NCBI RefSeq assembly: GCF_025685395.1
Contig: NZ_JAGSYA010000004.1
Span: 558,001-622,000 of the forward strand
Source: Terriglobus tenax
GTDB lineage: Bacteria; Acidobacteriota; Terriglobia; Terriglobales; Acidobacteriaceae
DNA length: 64,000 nucleotides
Direction of reading: 5' to 3'
The notes under the pieces were generated by a model. It had not been told where the DNA came from. It did no database searches and worked only from the letters and a program-made list of their open reading frames with translations. Position 1 is the stretch's first letter; each line of letters begins with the position of its first letter. Below, piece by piece: positions 18,720-27,760 of this stretch. A program made the translations under genes and the position numbers.

Positions 18720-19979
18720 ATGTCGAAGCACCTTGTTGCCCTGGCCCTACCAATTCTGATGGCCTCCGCCGCCTACGCAGCCCCGGTCTGCAACGTCGTC
18801 AAGTACGGAGCCAAGGCGGACGGCAAGACCAGGAACACCGCCGCCATCCAGAAGGCAATCGATGACTGCTCCGCGAAGAAGGGCACCGTGGTTCTCTCCG
18901 GCGGCACCTTCGTCTCCGGCCCGCTCGTGCTGAAAAGCAACCTGACCTTCCGCGTCGAAAAGGGCGCCACCCTGCTCGGCTCGCCCGACCACGCCGACTA
19001 CCCTCAGATGGAAGTCCTCCGCGCCGCCGGCCGCCAGTCGTTGCTCTCCTCTGACCACGCCGAGAACATCACCATCAACGGCGGCGGCATCATTGACGGC
19101 AACGGCGAGAGCTGGTGGATTGAAGCCCGCCAGACCAAGAACGCCGGATTCGTCGGCGAAGGCACTGTCTTCCGCCCGCGCCTCGCCGTCTTCAATTACT
19201 CGAAGCACATCAAGATGGAAGACGTTACCTTCCAGAACTCGCCCTCATGGCAGATCGTTCCCTATTACTGCGACGACGTCATCATGCGCAACCTGCGCAT
19301 CCTCGCTCCGGAGCACTCGCCGAACTCCGACGCCATCGATCCCTTCTCCACCTCGAACATGATCATCGACCACGTCTACGCCGATGTGGGCGACGACAAC
19401 ATCGCCATCAAGAGCGGACTGGTCAACTCCCCCGGCCCCGATGCGCCGTCAAAAAACATCACCATCACTGACTGCACCTTCATGCACGGCCACGGCCTCT
19501 CCATCGGCAGCGAGATCGCCGGCGGCGCTCAGAACATCCGCGCCGAGCGCATCCACTTCGACGGCACCGACCAGGCCCTCCGCATCAAGGCCAACCGCGA
19601 CCGCGGCGCCGACGTAAGCAATATCGTCTTCAAGGACATCGACATCAAAAACGTCGGCATGGCCATCCTCATCTCCGAGTACTACCCCAAAGTCCTCCCG
19701 CCCGAGGGCGACTCGGCCCAGCCCGTCACCCGCCTGACGCCTCTCTTCCACGACATCACCATTGAGAACGTCACCGCCACCAACGCCAGGACCACCGGCG
19801 TCATCATCGGCCTGCCCGAAGCCCCGGTAAAGAACGTCATCCTGAAGAACGTCCACCTCGAAGGCGGCGAAGGTTTCCGCATCTCCGATGCCACCGTCAC
19901 CGCGGAAGACTTCACCGTCAAGGCCTCCAAGGGCGAAGCCATCAAGGTCTTCCCCTCCGCCACCCTGACTAGGAAGTAG
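18720..19979 (+). CDS. Glycoside hydrolase family 28 (polygalacturonase-like)
   Basis: A 419-residue exported right-handed beta-helix enzyme that hydrolyses galacturonan or related pectin chains. Start placed at ATG 18720, where a signal peptide begins (MSKHLVALALPILMASAAYA); the upstream 46 codons do not look like protein. GH28 catalytic blocks are in order: PNSDAID (NxD, Asp204), GDDNIAIKSG (Asp225-Asp226), GHGLSIGSE (His258) and RIKANRDRG (Arg288, Lys290). Beta-helix repeats (ITINGGGIIDGNG, HIKMEDVTFQNS, VSNIVFKDIDIKNV, ITIENVTATN) fill the rest. No good Shine-Dalgarno is visible. A repeat and a terminator follow. Confidence 0.92.
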   Translation: MSKHLVALALPILMASAAYAAPVCNVVKYGAKADGKTRNTAAIQKAIDDCSAKKGTVVLSGGTFVSGPLVLKSNLTFRVEKGATLLGSPDHADYPQMEVLRAAGRQSLLSSDHAENITINGGGIIDGNGESWWIEARQTKNAGFVGEGTVFRPRLAVFNYSKHIKMEDVTFQNSPSWQIVPYYCDDVIMRNLRILAPEHSPNSDAIDPFSTSNMIIDHVYADVGDDNIAIKSGLVNSPGPDAPSKNITITDCTFMHGHGLSIGSEIAGGAQNIRAERIHFDGTDQALRIKANRDRGADVSNIVFKDIDIKNVGMAILISEYYPKVLPPEGDSAQPVTRLTPLFHDITIENVTATNARTTGVIIGLPEAPVKNVILKNVHLEGGEGFRISDATVTAEDFTVKASKGEAIKVFPSATLTRK

Positions 19980-19999
19980 TGACCTCGCTTTTCTTGTTT

Positions 20000-20033
20000 G
20001 TCATTCCGCAGCGAAGCGGAGGAATCTGCTTCA
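20000..20033. repeat. Dispersed intergenic repeat, full copy
   Basis: The core GCAGCGAAGCGGAGGAATCT is shared, with two changes, with the copy at 20688-20721, and its last part matches the right arm of the element at 14328-14340. It lies between the GH28 gene and its terminator. Confidence 0.6.
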
Positions 20034-20040
20034 TAACGAA

Positions 20041-20066
20041 GGCCCGGCAACGCCGGGCCTTTCTGC
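20041..20066 (+). terminator. Rho-independent terminator after the GH28 gene
   Basis: GGCCCGGC (20041-20048) and GCCGGGCC (20052-20059) form a perfect 8-bp stem with a 3-nt loop, followed by TTTCT. Confidence 0.8.
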
Positions 20067-20101
20067 ATTAAACTTAGAACTCACACCTCACAACCGTCTT
20101 C

Positions 20102-20668
20102 ATGACTGACTCCGACCTCATCCAGATCACCACCGCAGCCCTCGCAGCCTCCGCCGCCAAAGCGGGCGCCCACCTCACCTGCCACGCCGGCTGCCACCAG
20201 TGCTGCATCGGAGTCTTCCCCATCTCCGCCCTCGACGCCCATCGCCTCCGCTCCGCCTACGAACTCTCCCCAAAGCGGGCCACCATCCAGCAACGCGTCG
20301 AAGCAGCCGTCCAACGCCTCACACCCACCTTCCCCGGAGACCCCACAACCGGCCTGCTCGACACCGAAGACCCTGCCTTCGACGACTTCGCCAACGACGA
20401 ACCCTGCCCCGTCCTCGACCCCGCCACCGGCACCTGCGACCTCTACGAAGCCCGTCCCATCCCCTGCCGCACCTTTGGACCACCGATGCGTACTGAGGAC
20501 GATGGCCTCGCTGTCTGCGAACTCTGCTTCACCACCGCAACGCCCGAAGAGATCGCCGCCGCCGAAGTCGACCCCACCTTCCTTTCTCTCGAAGAAGACC
20601 TCAACGCCGAGTACGAACAACAAACAGCCACCCAAAGCCCCACCCTCATCGCCTGGGCCCTGCGCTAA
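20102..20668 (+). CDS. YkgJ-family cysteine-cluster protein
   Basis: A 188-residue cytoplasmic protein with a cysteine pattern that probably binds Zn or Fe-S: CHAGCHQCC (Cys27, 31, 34, 35), then CPVLDPATGTCDLYEARPIPC (Cys102, 112, 122) and CELC (Cys139, 142). This matches the YkgJ/UPF0153 family, whose function is poorly defined. The ATG follows the terminator of GH28 by only about 40 nt and has no clear Shine-Dalgarno, so it may have a very short leader. Highly GC-rich codon use matches its neighbours. Confidence 0.85.
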   Translation: MTDSDLIQITTAALAASAAKAGAHLTCHAGCHQCCIGVFPISALDAHRLRSAYELSPKRATIQQRVEAAVQRLTPTFPGDPTTGLLDTEDPAFDDFANDEPCPVLDPATGTCDLYEARPIPCRTFGPPMRTEDDGLAVCELCFTTATPEEIAAAEVDPTFLSLEEDLNAEYEQQTATQSPTLIAWALR

Positions 20669-20687
20669 CCCCTCTGCCTTTTTGGTT

Positions 20688-20721
20688 GTCATTCCGCAGC
20701 GAAGCGAAGGAACCTGCTTTT
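20688..20721. repeat. Dispersed intergenic repeat, copy 2
   Basis: Nearly identical to the copy at 20000-20033, with GAAGGAACCTGCT in place of GGAGGAATCTGCT. It lies between the YkgJ gene and the TIGR03435 gene. Confidence 0.6.
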
Positions 20722-20847
20722 CTTGATTTTCCGTTGCCCCATTCTTCGCGGCTTCATCGCGAAGAATGGAGTATCTCGCGAAGCGAAACCTTTTACATCG
20801 CCCCCATGAGAGGATGGCTCATCCACATCATCCCGGAGCAGCTAACC

Positions 20848-21660
20848 ATGCAGTCGAATATCCGGCATCTGATCTGCGCCTCCTGCCTTCTCTTCACATC
20901 CGCACTCCACGGCCAGTCAGAGAAGTCCTTCGACATCGTCACCATCAAGAAGAGCAATACCGCGGACGGCGGCATGGGACTCGCACGCAGCACTCCTGAC
21001 CAGGTCTCCATCATGCACACGGCCCTCCGCAACCTGATCGCCAGGTCGTACTCGCTTCGCGAAGACCTGGTCCTCGGCGGCCCCTCATGGCTCGACTCCG
21101 AAGAATTCGATATCCAGGCCAAGGTTCTGCCCGACGAGCACGGCAGCATCCCCCGCATGAACCGCGCCGAGACGCAAGCACGCCTGCAGACCATGCTGCG
21201 CGACCGGTTCCAGCTCAAATCTCACCTTGAAACACGAAATCTCTCCGTCTACGAACTCACCCTCGCCGACATCGACAAGCTCAAGCCAGCCAAACCCGGC
21301 GCCACCTACGCCGATGGCGTCAAAGGCCCCGATGGACGCACCGGCCCCGGCCTCCTGATAATCGAGAACAACCACTTCACCGGACAGGCCATCACCATTA
21401 CCGCACTGGCAAACATCCTGTCAGACCTTCTGCACCGTACCGTCCTCGATCACACCAGCCAGCCCGGCCTCTACGACATCTCCTTCCAGATCCCCTCAGA
21501 AGTCACACGGCCTGCTAACGCCCCGGCCTCCGCGTCGGAAAGCGAAGAGCTTTCCCTTAGCACCGTCCTGCAGCAGGAGCTTGGCCTCCGTCTCAAATCC
21601 ACCAAAGGCGAAGGCAAAGTGCTCATCATCGATCACATCGAAGAGCCCAGCCCCAACTAG
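20848..21660 (+). CDS. TIGR03435-family exported protein
   Basis: A 270-residue secreted protein of the soil-associated TIGR03435 family, expanded in Acidobacteria and of unknown function. Family phrases: FDIVTIKKSN near the N-terminus, LRNLIARSYSL, GGPSWLDSEEFDIQAKV, ARLQTMLRDRFQLKSHLETR, VYELTLAD, ALANILSDLLHRTVLDHT, GLYDISFQIP and LQQELGLRLKSTKG. Start taken at ATG 20848, with GGAG about 10 nt upstream and signal peptide MQSNIRHLICASCLLFTSALHG; ATG 20806 is a possible alternative. Alone in its orientation context, 40 nt before the nuclease gene. Confidence 0.88.
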   Translation: MQSNIRHLICASCLLFTSALHGQSEKSFDIVTIKKSNTADGGMGLARSTPDQVSIMHTALRNLIARSYSLREDLVLGGPSWLDSEEFDIQAKVLPDEHGSIPRMNRAETQARLQTMLRDRFQLKSHLETRNLSVYELTLADIDKLKPAKPGATYADGVKGPDGRTGPGLLIIENNHFTGQAITITALANILSDLLHRTVLDHTSQPGLYDISFQIPSEVTRPANAPASASESEELSLSTVLQQELGLRLKSTKGEGKVLIIDHIEEPSPN

Positions 21661-21700
21661 CCGCCTCTTCTCCACAACCCTCAGCCTTAAACTAAAACAA

Positions 21701-24337
21701 GTGTCCAACCCCGCGATCCTTGAAGCGCTCCAGCGCGGCGCGACCATCCTCACCGGCAACCAGCGTGCCGCCCGCGCTCTCACGCGCGAGTACGCCCAGC
21801 ACCAGCGCTCGCTTGGCCTCCGCGTCTGGCGAGCTCCTGAGATTCTTCCCTGGTCCGCCTGGACACGCACCCTCTGGCAGCAACTCCTCATTGACGGCCA
21901 CGAGCAGCGCCTCCTGCTCAATCCGCTCCAGGAGTCCGAGCTCTGGCGCCGCATCATCTCCGACGACGAGCGCCTCGCCACCCTGCAATCGGCTGCCTCG
22001 CTCGCTCCGCTCGCCCAGCGAGCCCACACCCTGCTGCATCGCCATCGCGCCCGCCGCAATCTTGAGTTCCACGATCTAAACGCCGACCAGCAGGCCTTCC
22101 TGCGCTGGCTCCACGTCTTTGAACGCACCTGCCGGGCCGACTCCTGCCTGTCCGCCGCCGAACTGGAACCCGCGCTCGCACAGCACGCAGCCAGCCTGAG
22201 GCTCGCACCCGAGCATCTGCTCCACGGCTTCGATGGCCTGACCCGCGCCCAGCAGGCACTGCTGGAAGCCCTGCAGGCCCGTGCCAGCTTTACGGAGACA
22301 TCCGCGCCACAGCTCACCACGTATGCCGCTCTGCATGCAGCCAACAGCCCCGAAGAAGAGCTGCTCTACCTCACCCAGCAGGTGCGCGATCTGCACCAGT
22401 CGCAGCCCGCCGCGCGCATCGCCGTCATCGTGCCCGATGTGCAGAACCAGCGCCCCATCCTCGAGCGAGCCTTCCGCAACACCGTCGCGCCGTGGCTCAA
22501 CCGCATCGGAAACCAGTCGCCCGCACCGTTTGAGTTCACTCTCGGTACGCCGCTGGCCAGGGACCCTGCCATCCGCGCCGCGCTCCAACTCATCCGCTGG
22601 ACAGGCCGCCCTCTTCCCTTCGAAGACGCCTCCGGCCTTCTGCGTTCTCCCTTTCTGAAAAGCGCCACGCAGGACTTCCTTTCACGCGCCGACTTCGATG
22701 CCCGCGTCCTTCGCGACCAGGCACTGGTTGAGCCCACGCTCTCCGTCGAGCGCGTGCTCACACTGCTGCACGCCAGGCTGCCCGGCAGGCTGCCACAGCT
22801 CGTCGAAGTTCTCGAAACCCTTCGTCGCGCCAACACGCGCCAGCGCAGCTTCTCCGCCTGGTCCACGCACATCCGCAACCTGCTTGCAGCCTGCGGCTGG
22901 CCCGGCGACCGCGCTCCGGACTCCACCGGCTTTCAGCTCATCGAGCGCTGGAACGACCTGCTCGACGACCTCACCAGCCTCGACTTCAATGGCGGCAGCT
23001 TCTCCTTCGCCGCCATGCTCGGCACACTGGAACAAGCCGCGCACAGCACGCTCTTTTCCCTGCGCTCCAGCAACGCTTCCATCCAGATCATGGGCGCGCT
23101 TGAGTCCGCCGGCTCTACCTTCGACGCCATCTTCTTTCTGAATGCCACCAGTACGGCATGGCCCGCGCCAGCCTCGGCACATCCGCTGCTGCCTTACCCT
23201 CTGCAGCGCGTCAACGCCATGCCCGGTGCGGACGCATCCACCGACCTCGTCCAGGCCGAGCGCATCACAACACGCATCCTTGCCAGCGCCCCACAGGTCA
23301 CCGTCACCTACGCACGCGCGTTTGGCGAAGGCGAGCTTCTGCCATCACCGCTCTTCACGCATCTGCCTGTGGTCAACGCGGTTCCGCAACCGCCGCCACC
23401 CGCACCTGTCGTGCTCGAGGCCATCGACGACTCCGAACCTATTCCCGCTCCGCAGACACCCCTACGCGGCGGCAGTCATATTCTACGCAACCAGGCAGCA
23501 TGCGCCTTCCGCGCCTTCGCCGAGAGCCGCCTCTTTACCCGCGCCCTTAACGATGACGCCCCGGGCCTCACCGCGCGCTCCCGCGGCAATCTCACGCACG
23601 CCGTGCTTGAACACTTCTGGCGCCTCGTCGGCGACCAGCAGAGCCTCAAACAGCTCTCTCCCGAAGATCTCAGCGCGCAGGTCGATGCAGCCATCACGAA
23701 AGCCTTTGCCGCCATCGCCACCGACAACTCGCACTGGAACCACGCCTACCTCCAGGTTCAGCGAGAACGCCTGCGCCGTTTGGTGCACACCTGGCTTGAG
23801 ATCGAAGCCACACGTGCTCCCTTCACCGTCGCTGCGCTTGAAGAGAAGCGCGACCGCGTCGCCTTTGGACCTCTGGAACTGAACCTGCGCGCCGACCGCA
23901 TGGACCGCGTCGAAGACGGCCTGGTGCTCATCGACTACAAGACCGGCGCAGCTACACCCAGGTCCTGGCTGGGTGATCGCCCCGACGAGCCGCAGCTTCC
24001 GCTCTACGCCTCCCTCTTCTCCGACGAGCCGGTCGCGGCCGTTGCCTTCGCCACCCTGCGCACCGGCAAGGAGATGCAGCTTACCGGCTTTCAAACAGCC
24101 GAAGGCGTACTTCCGAAGCCCAGCAAAGCGCAGCCCGATGAGCCCTTCTCCAAAACGCTCGCAAACTGGAAGCAGACCCTTCTGCGTCTGGCCCAGGAGT
24201 TCCACGAAGGCCACGCCGAGGTCAACCCGAAGAACTACCCCAAGACCTGCGAGTACTGCGAACAGCGTCTGCTCTGCCGCCTGAACCCGGCCACGCTTGA
24301 AACAGACGAAGACGAGACGGAGGACGGCGATGAATAA
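21701..24337 (+). CDS. AddB-like PD-(D/E)XK nuclease with Fe-S cluster (TIGR03623-type DNA repair protein)
   Basis: An 878-residue partner of the helicase encoded next. The start is taken as GTG 21701, just before SNPAILEALQRGATILTGNQ; an ATG at 21581 would overlap the previous gene by 80 nt. The inactivated helicase-like part lacks a clear Walker A motif, as in the TIGR03623 'probable DNA repair protein' group. The C-terminal nuclease has VLIDYKTGAA (about residue 743) and PQLPLYASL. Four cysteines fit the AddB Fe-S clasp: one in NQAACAFRAFAESR (about 600) and CEYCEQRLLC (about 849-858). Together with the downstream gene it should process DNA double-strand ends for recombination. The two genes overlap by 8 nt. 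Confidence 0.85.
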   Translation: MSNPAILEALQRGATILTGNQRAARALTREYAQHQRSLGLRVWRAPEILPWSAWTRTLWQQLLIDGHEQRLLLNPLQESELWRRIISDDERLATLQSAASLAPLAQRAHTLLHRHRARRNLEFHDLNADQQAFLRWLHVFERTCRADSCLSAAELEPALAQHAASLRLAPEHLLHGFDGLTRAQQALLEALQARASFTETSAPQLTTYAALHAANSPEEELLYLTQQVRDLHQSQPAARIAVIVPDVQNQRPILERAFRNTVAPWLNRIGNQSPAPFEFTLGTPLARDPAIRAALQLIRWTGRPLPFEDASGLLRSPFLKSATQDFLSRADFDARVLRDQALVEPTLSVERVLTLLHARLPGRLPQLVEVLETLRRANTRQRSFSAWSTHIRNLLAACGWPGDRAPDSTGFQLIERWNDLLDDLTSLDFNGGSFSFAAMLGTLEQAAHSTLFSLRSSNASIQIMGALESAGSTFDAIFFLNATSTAWPAPASAHPLLPYPLQRVNAMPGADASTDLVQAERITTRILASAPQVTVTYARAFGEGELLPSPLFTHLPVVNAVPQPPPPAPVVLEAIDDSEPIPAPQTPLRGGSHILRNQAACAFRAFAESRLFTRALNDDAPGLTARSRGNLTHAVLEHFWRLVGDQQSLKQLSPEDLSAQVDAAITKAFAAIATDNSHWNHAYLQVQRERLRRLVHTWLEIEATRAPFTVAALEEKRDRVAFGPLELNLRADRMDRVEDGLVLIDYKTGAATPRSWLGDRPDEPQLPLYASLFSDEPVAAVAFATLRTGKEMQLTGFQTAEGVLPKPSKAQPDEPFSKTLANWKQTLLRLAQEFHEGHAEVNPKNYPKTCEYCEQRLLCRLNPATLETDEDETEDGDE

Positions 24338-27300
24338 GCGGCCCACCGACTTTGCCCAGCGCCAGGCCGCGCTGAACACACGCGCCTCCATCCTTGTTGA
24401 GGCCCCTGCAGGCTCCGGAAAAACCGGCCTGCTTATCCTTCGTTACCTCAAGCTGCTCGCCGACTCCTCCGTCGAACAGCCCGAGCAGATTCTCGCCATC
24501 ACCTTCACCCGCAAGGCAACGGCTGAAATGAAGGCCAGGGTCTTCGAGGCTCTGGAGTCCGCACGTACCCAGCCCGAACCGCAGGCCGATGACGAGTTCG
24601 ACCACAAGCTGCAGATCCACCGCACCGCCACGGAGGTACTCACCCGCGACGCCGAGCTCGGCTGGAGCCTGCTCAGCAATCCGGGCCGCCTCAACATCCG
24701 CACCATCGACTCCGTCTGCACGGAACTGGCCCGTTCCATGCCTGTGCTTGCCGGGGCAGGCGCTCTGCAGCAGCCGGTCGATGACGCCTCGGCTCTTTAC
24801 CGCGAAGCCGCAGCCCGTACCCTGCGCCTGCTCGGCGGCGACGACCCGCAACTGAACGCCGACATCCGCACGCTCCTCTTGCACCGCGACGGCAACCTCT
24901 CCGGCTGCGAAGCCCTCATCGCGGAGATGCTGGCCCTGCGCGAACAGTGGGGACACATCGTTCCCTTGACCGGCGACCTCAGCGAACAGGCACTCGACAA
25001 CGATGTCCGCCCGCGCCTGGAAGCAGCTATCCGGCATATCCTCTGCACGGAGCTGACGCGCCTGCGCGACACGCTCGGCGACGACCTCGCCCATCGCATC
25101 GCGCGCATGGCGGCTGCCTTTGGCGAGGAGCCCTCCTACGCCTCCATCCCGAACCCCTATGTCCTGTGCGTTGGCCTAGCCCGTCATCCGGATCTGGAGC
25201 CGCACGCGCTTGAACAATGGAAGACCTTCGCCACCATGTTCACCACCGGCGAAGGCAAGGCCTGGCGCTCCGGCTCAACCTTCAACCGCAAGAACATGAA
25301 GGTCGATGCCTCCCCGGCGCTGCAGCAGCAGTTCAAATATCTGCTGGCGGACGTCGCACGTAACGACGCCCTTCTGCCCCTCTTCAAAAACATCCTTCGC
25401 CTGCCGGAAGCCACGTATCCCGACGACCAGTGGCAGGTCGCCAAGGCGCTCTTCCGTCTGCTGCGCGCCGCCATGGTTGAGCTCCGTCTGCTCTTTGCCG
25501 AGCGCGGACAATGCGACTTCTCGGAGCTCTCACTCGCCGCCCGCGCTGCTCTGGACCACGATGCCACCGCCGCCACCCTTGCCGCCGGTCTCGGCATGCG
25601 GCTGCAACATCTGCTCGTCGACGAGGTGCAGGACACCTCCACCTCGCAGTACGACCTGCTCGAAAAGCTGACCGAAGGCTGGGACGGCGTCAGCCAAACC
25701 ATCTTCCTCGTCGGCGACCCCAAGCAGTCCATCTACCTCTTCCGGCAGGCGCGCGTCGAACGCTTCCTCGAAACGATGAAGACCGGCAGGCTCGGCACTC
25801 TCCCCTTGCACGTCGTGCAACTGACCACCAACTTCCGCTCGCAGCAGCACCTGGTGGAGGCCTTCAACCGCCACTTCACGCCCATCTTCAGCGGAGACGA
25901 GATTACCTACACAGCTGCCGCTCCCCACCTTGCGCCGGAAACCAAAAATGCCTTCCAGTGGAACGGCTACGTCAGCAGCTTCGCGCAGAGCTCACCCGAG
26001 GGCAAACGTGAGGCCCGCGAGCAGACCCGGGAGTTCGCCCGTACCATCGCTACCCTTGTCCGCACCGGAGCGGGCTCCAAGGCCGTCCTTGTCCGCGACC
26101 GCAAGCACCTGCTCGATGTCATCGCCGCCTTCCGGGCCGAACACATTCCCTACCGCGCCGTCGAAATCGACTCACTGGCCGAGCGCATCGAGATCTTCGA
26201 CCTGCAGGCGCTGACCCGCGCCCTTCTGCACCCGGCCGACCGTCCCGCATGGTTCGCCATCCTGCGCGCCCCGTGGTGCGGCCTCTCTTTGGCAGACCTC
26301 CACCTTATCGCCGGCCAGGACGACCACTCCCTGAGGAACCATCCTGTACCGCGTCTGCTCGCCGAGCGCATTCCCCTTCTGCCCGCTGAAGCCGCGCAAC
26401 GTGCCGGCCGCGTCTGGGCTGTTCTGGAAGCAGCGCTGGCCGAACGCGGCACACAGTCCACCGCCCGCTGGGTCGAACGCACCTGGCGCTCCCTCGGCGG
26501 CGATCTCGGCCTCACTTCGGACGCTCTCGCCAATGCGGAAGCCTACTTCCGCCTGCTCGATGCGCTGGAGACCACCGGCGCCTCCCTGAGCACCCTGCCC
26601 GAGCGGCTGAAGAAGCTGTATGCCACCCCGGAACACCACCCGGAGGCCGTCGACCTTCTGACCATCCATAAGTCCAAGGGACTGGAATGGGACACCGTCT
26701 TCGTCCCCGCGCTCGAACGCAGGTCCGGAAGCAACGGCTCCCGCGCGCTCACCTGGCTGGAGCTGGAATCGCACGATCACCTGATCCTGCTCTCGCCCAT
26801 TGCCGACAGCGAGACGAAGTCGAACCTCCTCACTTCCTGGATCAACAACATTCACAATTCCAGGGAAGCATCTGAAAGAAAAAGACTTTTCTACGTTGCG
26901 GCGACACGCGCCAGAAAAAGCCTCCACCTGTTTGCCGTGACCCATACCGGTGCCAAGGGCGAGGTAAAGCCGCAGACCGGAACGCTGCTGGACGCGGCAT
27001 GGCCGGCAGCTCAGGCGCACTTTGCCCCAGTGCTCGCACCAGTTCTTCCTTTCCCGGCACCTCTGCCTGAGGAAGAAGGATTGACCCTTGCCGCCGCAGC
27101 CGAGGGTGGCCCCATGCGCCTGCCCACGGACTTCAACCCCACCGCCTTCCTCACGGCCCCGGAAATCACCCCTCCGGAGCAGCCAGCCGTTTCTACGTAC
27201 CAGCGTCCGCAGGGAGACGTGGAAGCCCGCTCCTTTGGCAACGTGGTTCACCTTCTGGTGGAGTCGCTCGCCGACTCCATCGCCCGCGGCGTAGAGCCCG

Positions 27301-27758
27301 ACGTGAGCCAGTGGCACTCCCGCGCGCACGCCCTCCTCCGCATGGAAGGCACACCACCGGACGAACTTGCGCAGGCCTCGCAGCAGGTCGTGCGAGCGCT
27401 GGAGAAGATGCTGCTTGACCCCGAGGGCCGCTGGCTTTTGGAGCCACACACGGCAGCCGCAACCGAGTTTGCGCTGGAGGATGAAACCGGCCGCCGCCTG
27501 CGCACCGACCGCACCTTTGTGGCCGGTCCGGCGCCGCTGGCGCCTGGCGAGGCGACGCTCTGGATCGTCGATTTCAAGTCTTCGACGCTCTCTGGAGGCG
27601 ATTTAAATGCGTTTTTAAGCGCCCAAAAACGCATTTACGCCCCAAAAATGACGCAATATGCGCGCACAAAACGCGCCGAAAGCAGCGCAGAGACGCCCAT
27701 CATGCTGGCGCTCTACTTTCCGCTGCTCCCGGCGCTTCTGTACTGGCCGGCGGAGTAG
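24330..27758 (+). CDS. UvrD/RecB-type helicase-nuclease (AddA-like)
   Basis: A 1142-residue ATP-dependent helicase with nuclease domain. ATG 24330 follows GGAGGAC and overlaps the upstream stop. Superfamily 1 motifs are complete: Walker A APAGSGKT (25-32), TFTRKATAEMKAR, VDEVQDTSTSQYD (about 428), FLVGDPKQSIYLFRQA (about 460), TTNFRSQ, TIHKSKGLEWDTVFVP (about 777) and FYVAATRARKSL (about 853). The C-terminal RecB-family nuclease shows RTDRTFVAG, then WIVDFKSS (about 1078) and a downstream QYARTKR. With the AddB-like neighbour it forms a two-subunit end-resection enzyme, the AddAB alternative to RecBCD. It ends just before a convergent TonB receptor gene. Confidence 0.93.
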   Translation: MNKRPTDFAQRQAALNTRASILVEAPAGSGKTGLLILRYLKLLADSSVEQPEQILAITFTRKATAEMKARVFEALESARTQPEPQADDEFDHKLQIHRTATEVLTRDAELGWSLLSNPGRLNIRTIDSVCTELARSMPVLAGAGALQQPVDDASALYREAAARTLRLLGGDDPQLNADIRTLLLHRDGNLSGCEALIAEMLALREQWGHIVPLTGDLSEQALDNDVRPRLEAAIRHILCTELTRLRDTLGDDLAHRIARMAAAFGEEPSYASIPNPYVLCVGLARHPDLEPHALEQWKTFATMFTTGEGKAWRSGSTFNRKNMKVDASPALQQQFKYLLADVARNDALLPLFKNILRLPEATYPDDQWQVAKALFRLLRAAMVELRLLFAERGQCDFSELSLAARAALDHDATAATLAAGLGMRLQHLLVDEVQDTSTSQYDLLEKLTEGWDGVSQTIFLVGDPKQSIYLFRQARVERFLETMKTGRLGTLPLHVVQLTTNFRSQQHLVEAFNRHFTPIFSGDEITYTAAAPHLAPETKNAFQWNGYVSSFAQSSPEGKREAREQTREFARTIATLVRTGAGSKAVLVRDRKHLLDVIAAFRAEHIPYRAVEIDSLAERIEIFDLQALTRALLHPADRPAWFAILRAPWCGLSLADLHLIAGQDDHSLRNHPVPRLLAERIPLLPAEAAQRAGRVWAVLEAALAERGTQSTARWVERTWRSLGGDLGLTSDALANAEAYFRLLDALETTGASLSTLPERLKKLYATPEHHPEAVDLLTIHKSKGLEWDTVFVPALERRSGSNGSRALTWLELESHDHLILLSPIADSETKSNLLTSWINNIHNSREASERKRLFYVAATRARKSLHLFAVTHTGAKGEVKPQTGTLLDAAWPAAQAHFAPVLAPVLPFPAPLPEEEGLTLAAAAEGGPMRLPTDFNPTAFLTAPEITPPEQPAVSTYQRPQGDVEARSFGNVVHLLVESLADSIARGVEPDVSQWHSRAHALLRMEGTPPDELAQASQQVVRALEKMLLDPEGRWLLEPHTAAATEFALEDETGRRLRTDRTFVAGPAPLAPGEATLWIVDFKSSTLSGGDLNAFLSAQKRIYAPKMTQYARTKRAESSAETPIMLALYFPLLPALLYWPAE
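27605..27636. repeat. 12-bp perfect inverted repeat inside the helicase-nuclease C-terminus
   Basis: AAATGCGTTTTT (27605-27616) and AAAAACGCATTT (27625-27636) are perfect reverse complements with an 8-nt loop. The local AT content is far above that of the surrounding coding sequence. It encodes part of the region just after VDFKSS. Confidence 0.6.
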
Positions 27759-27760
27759 CC

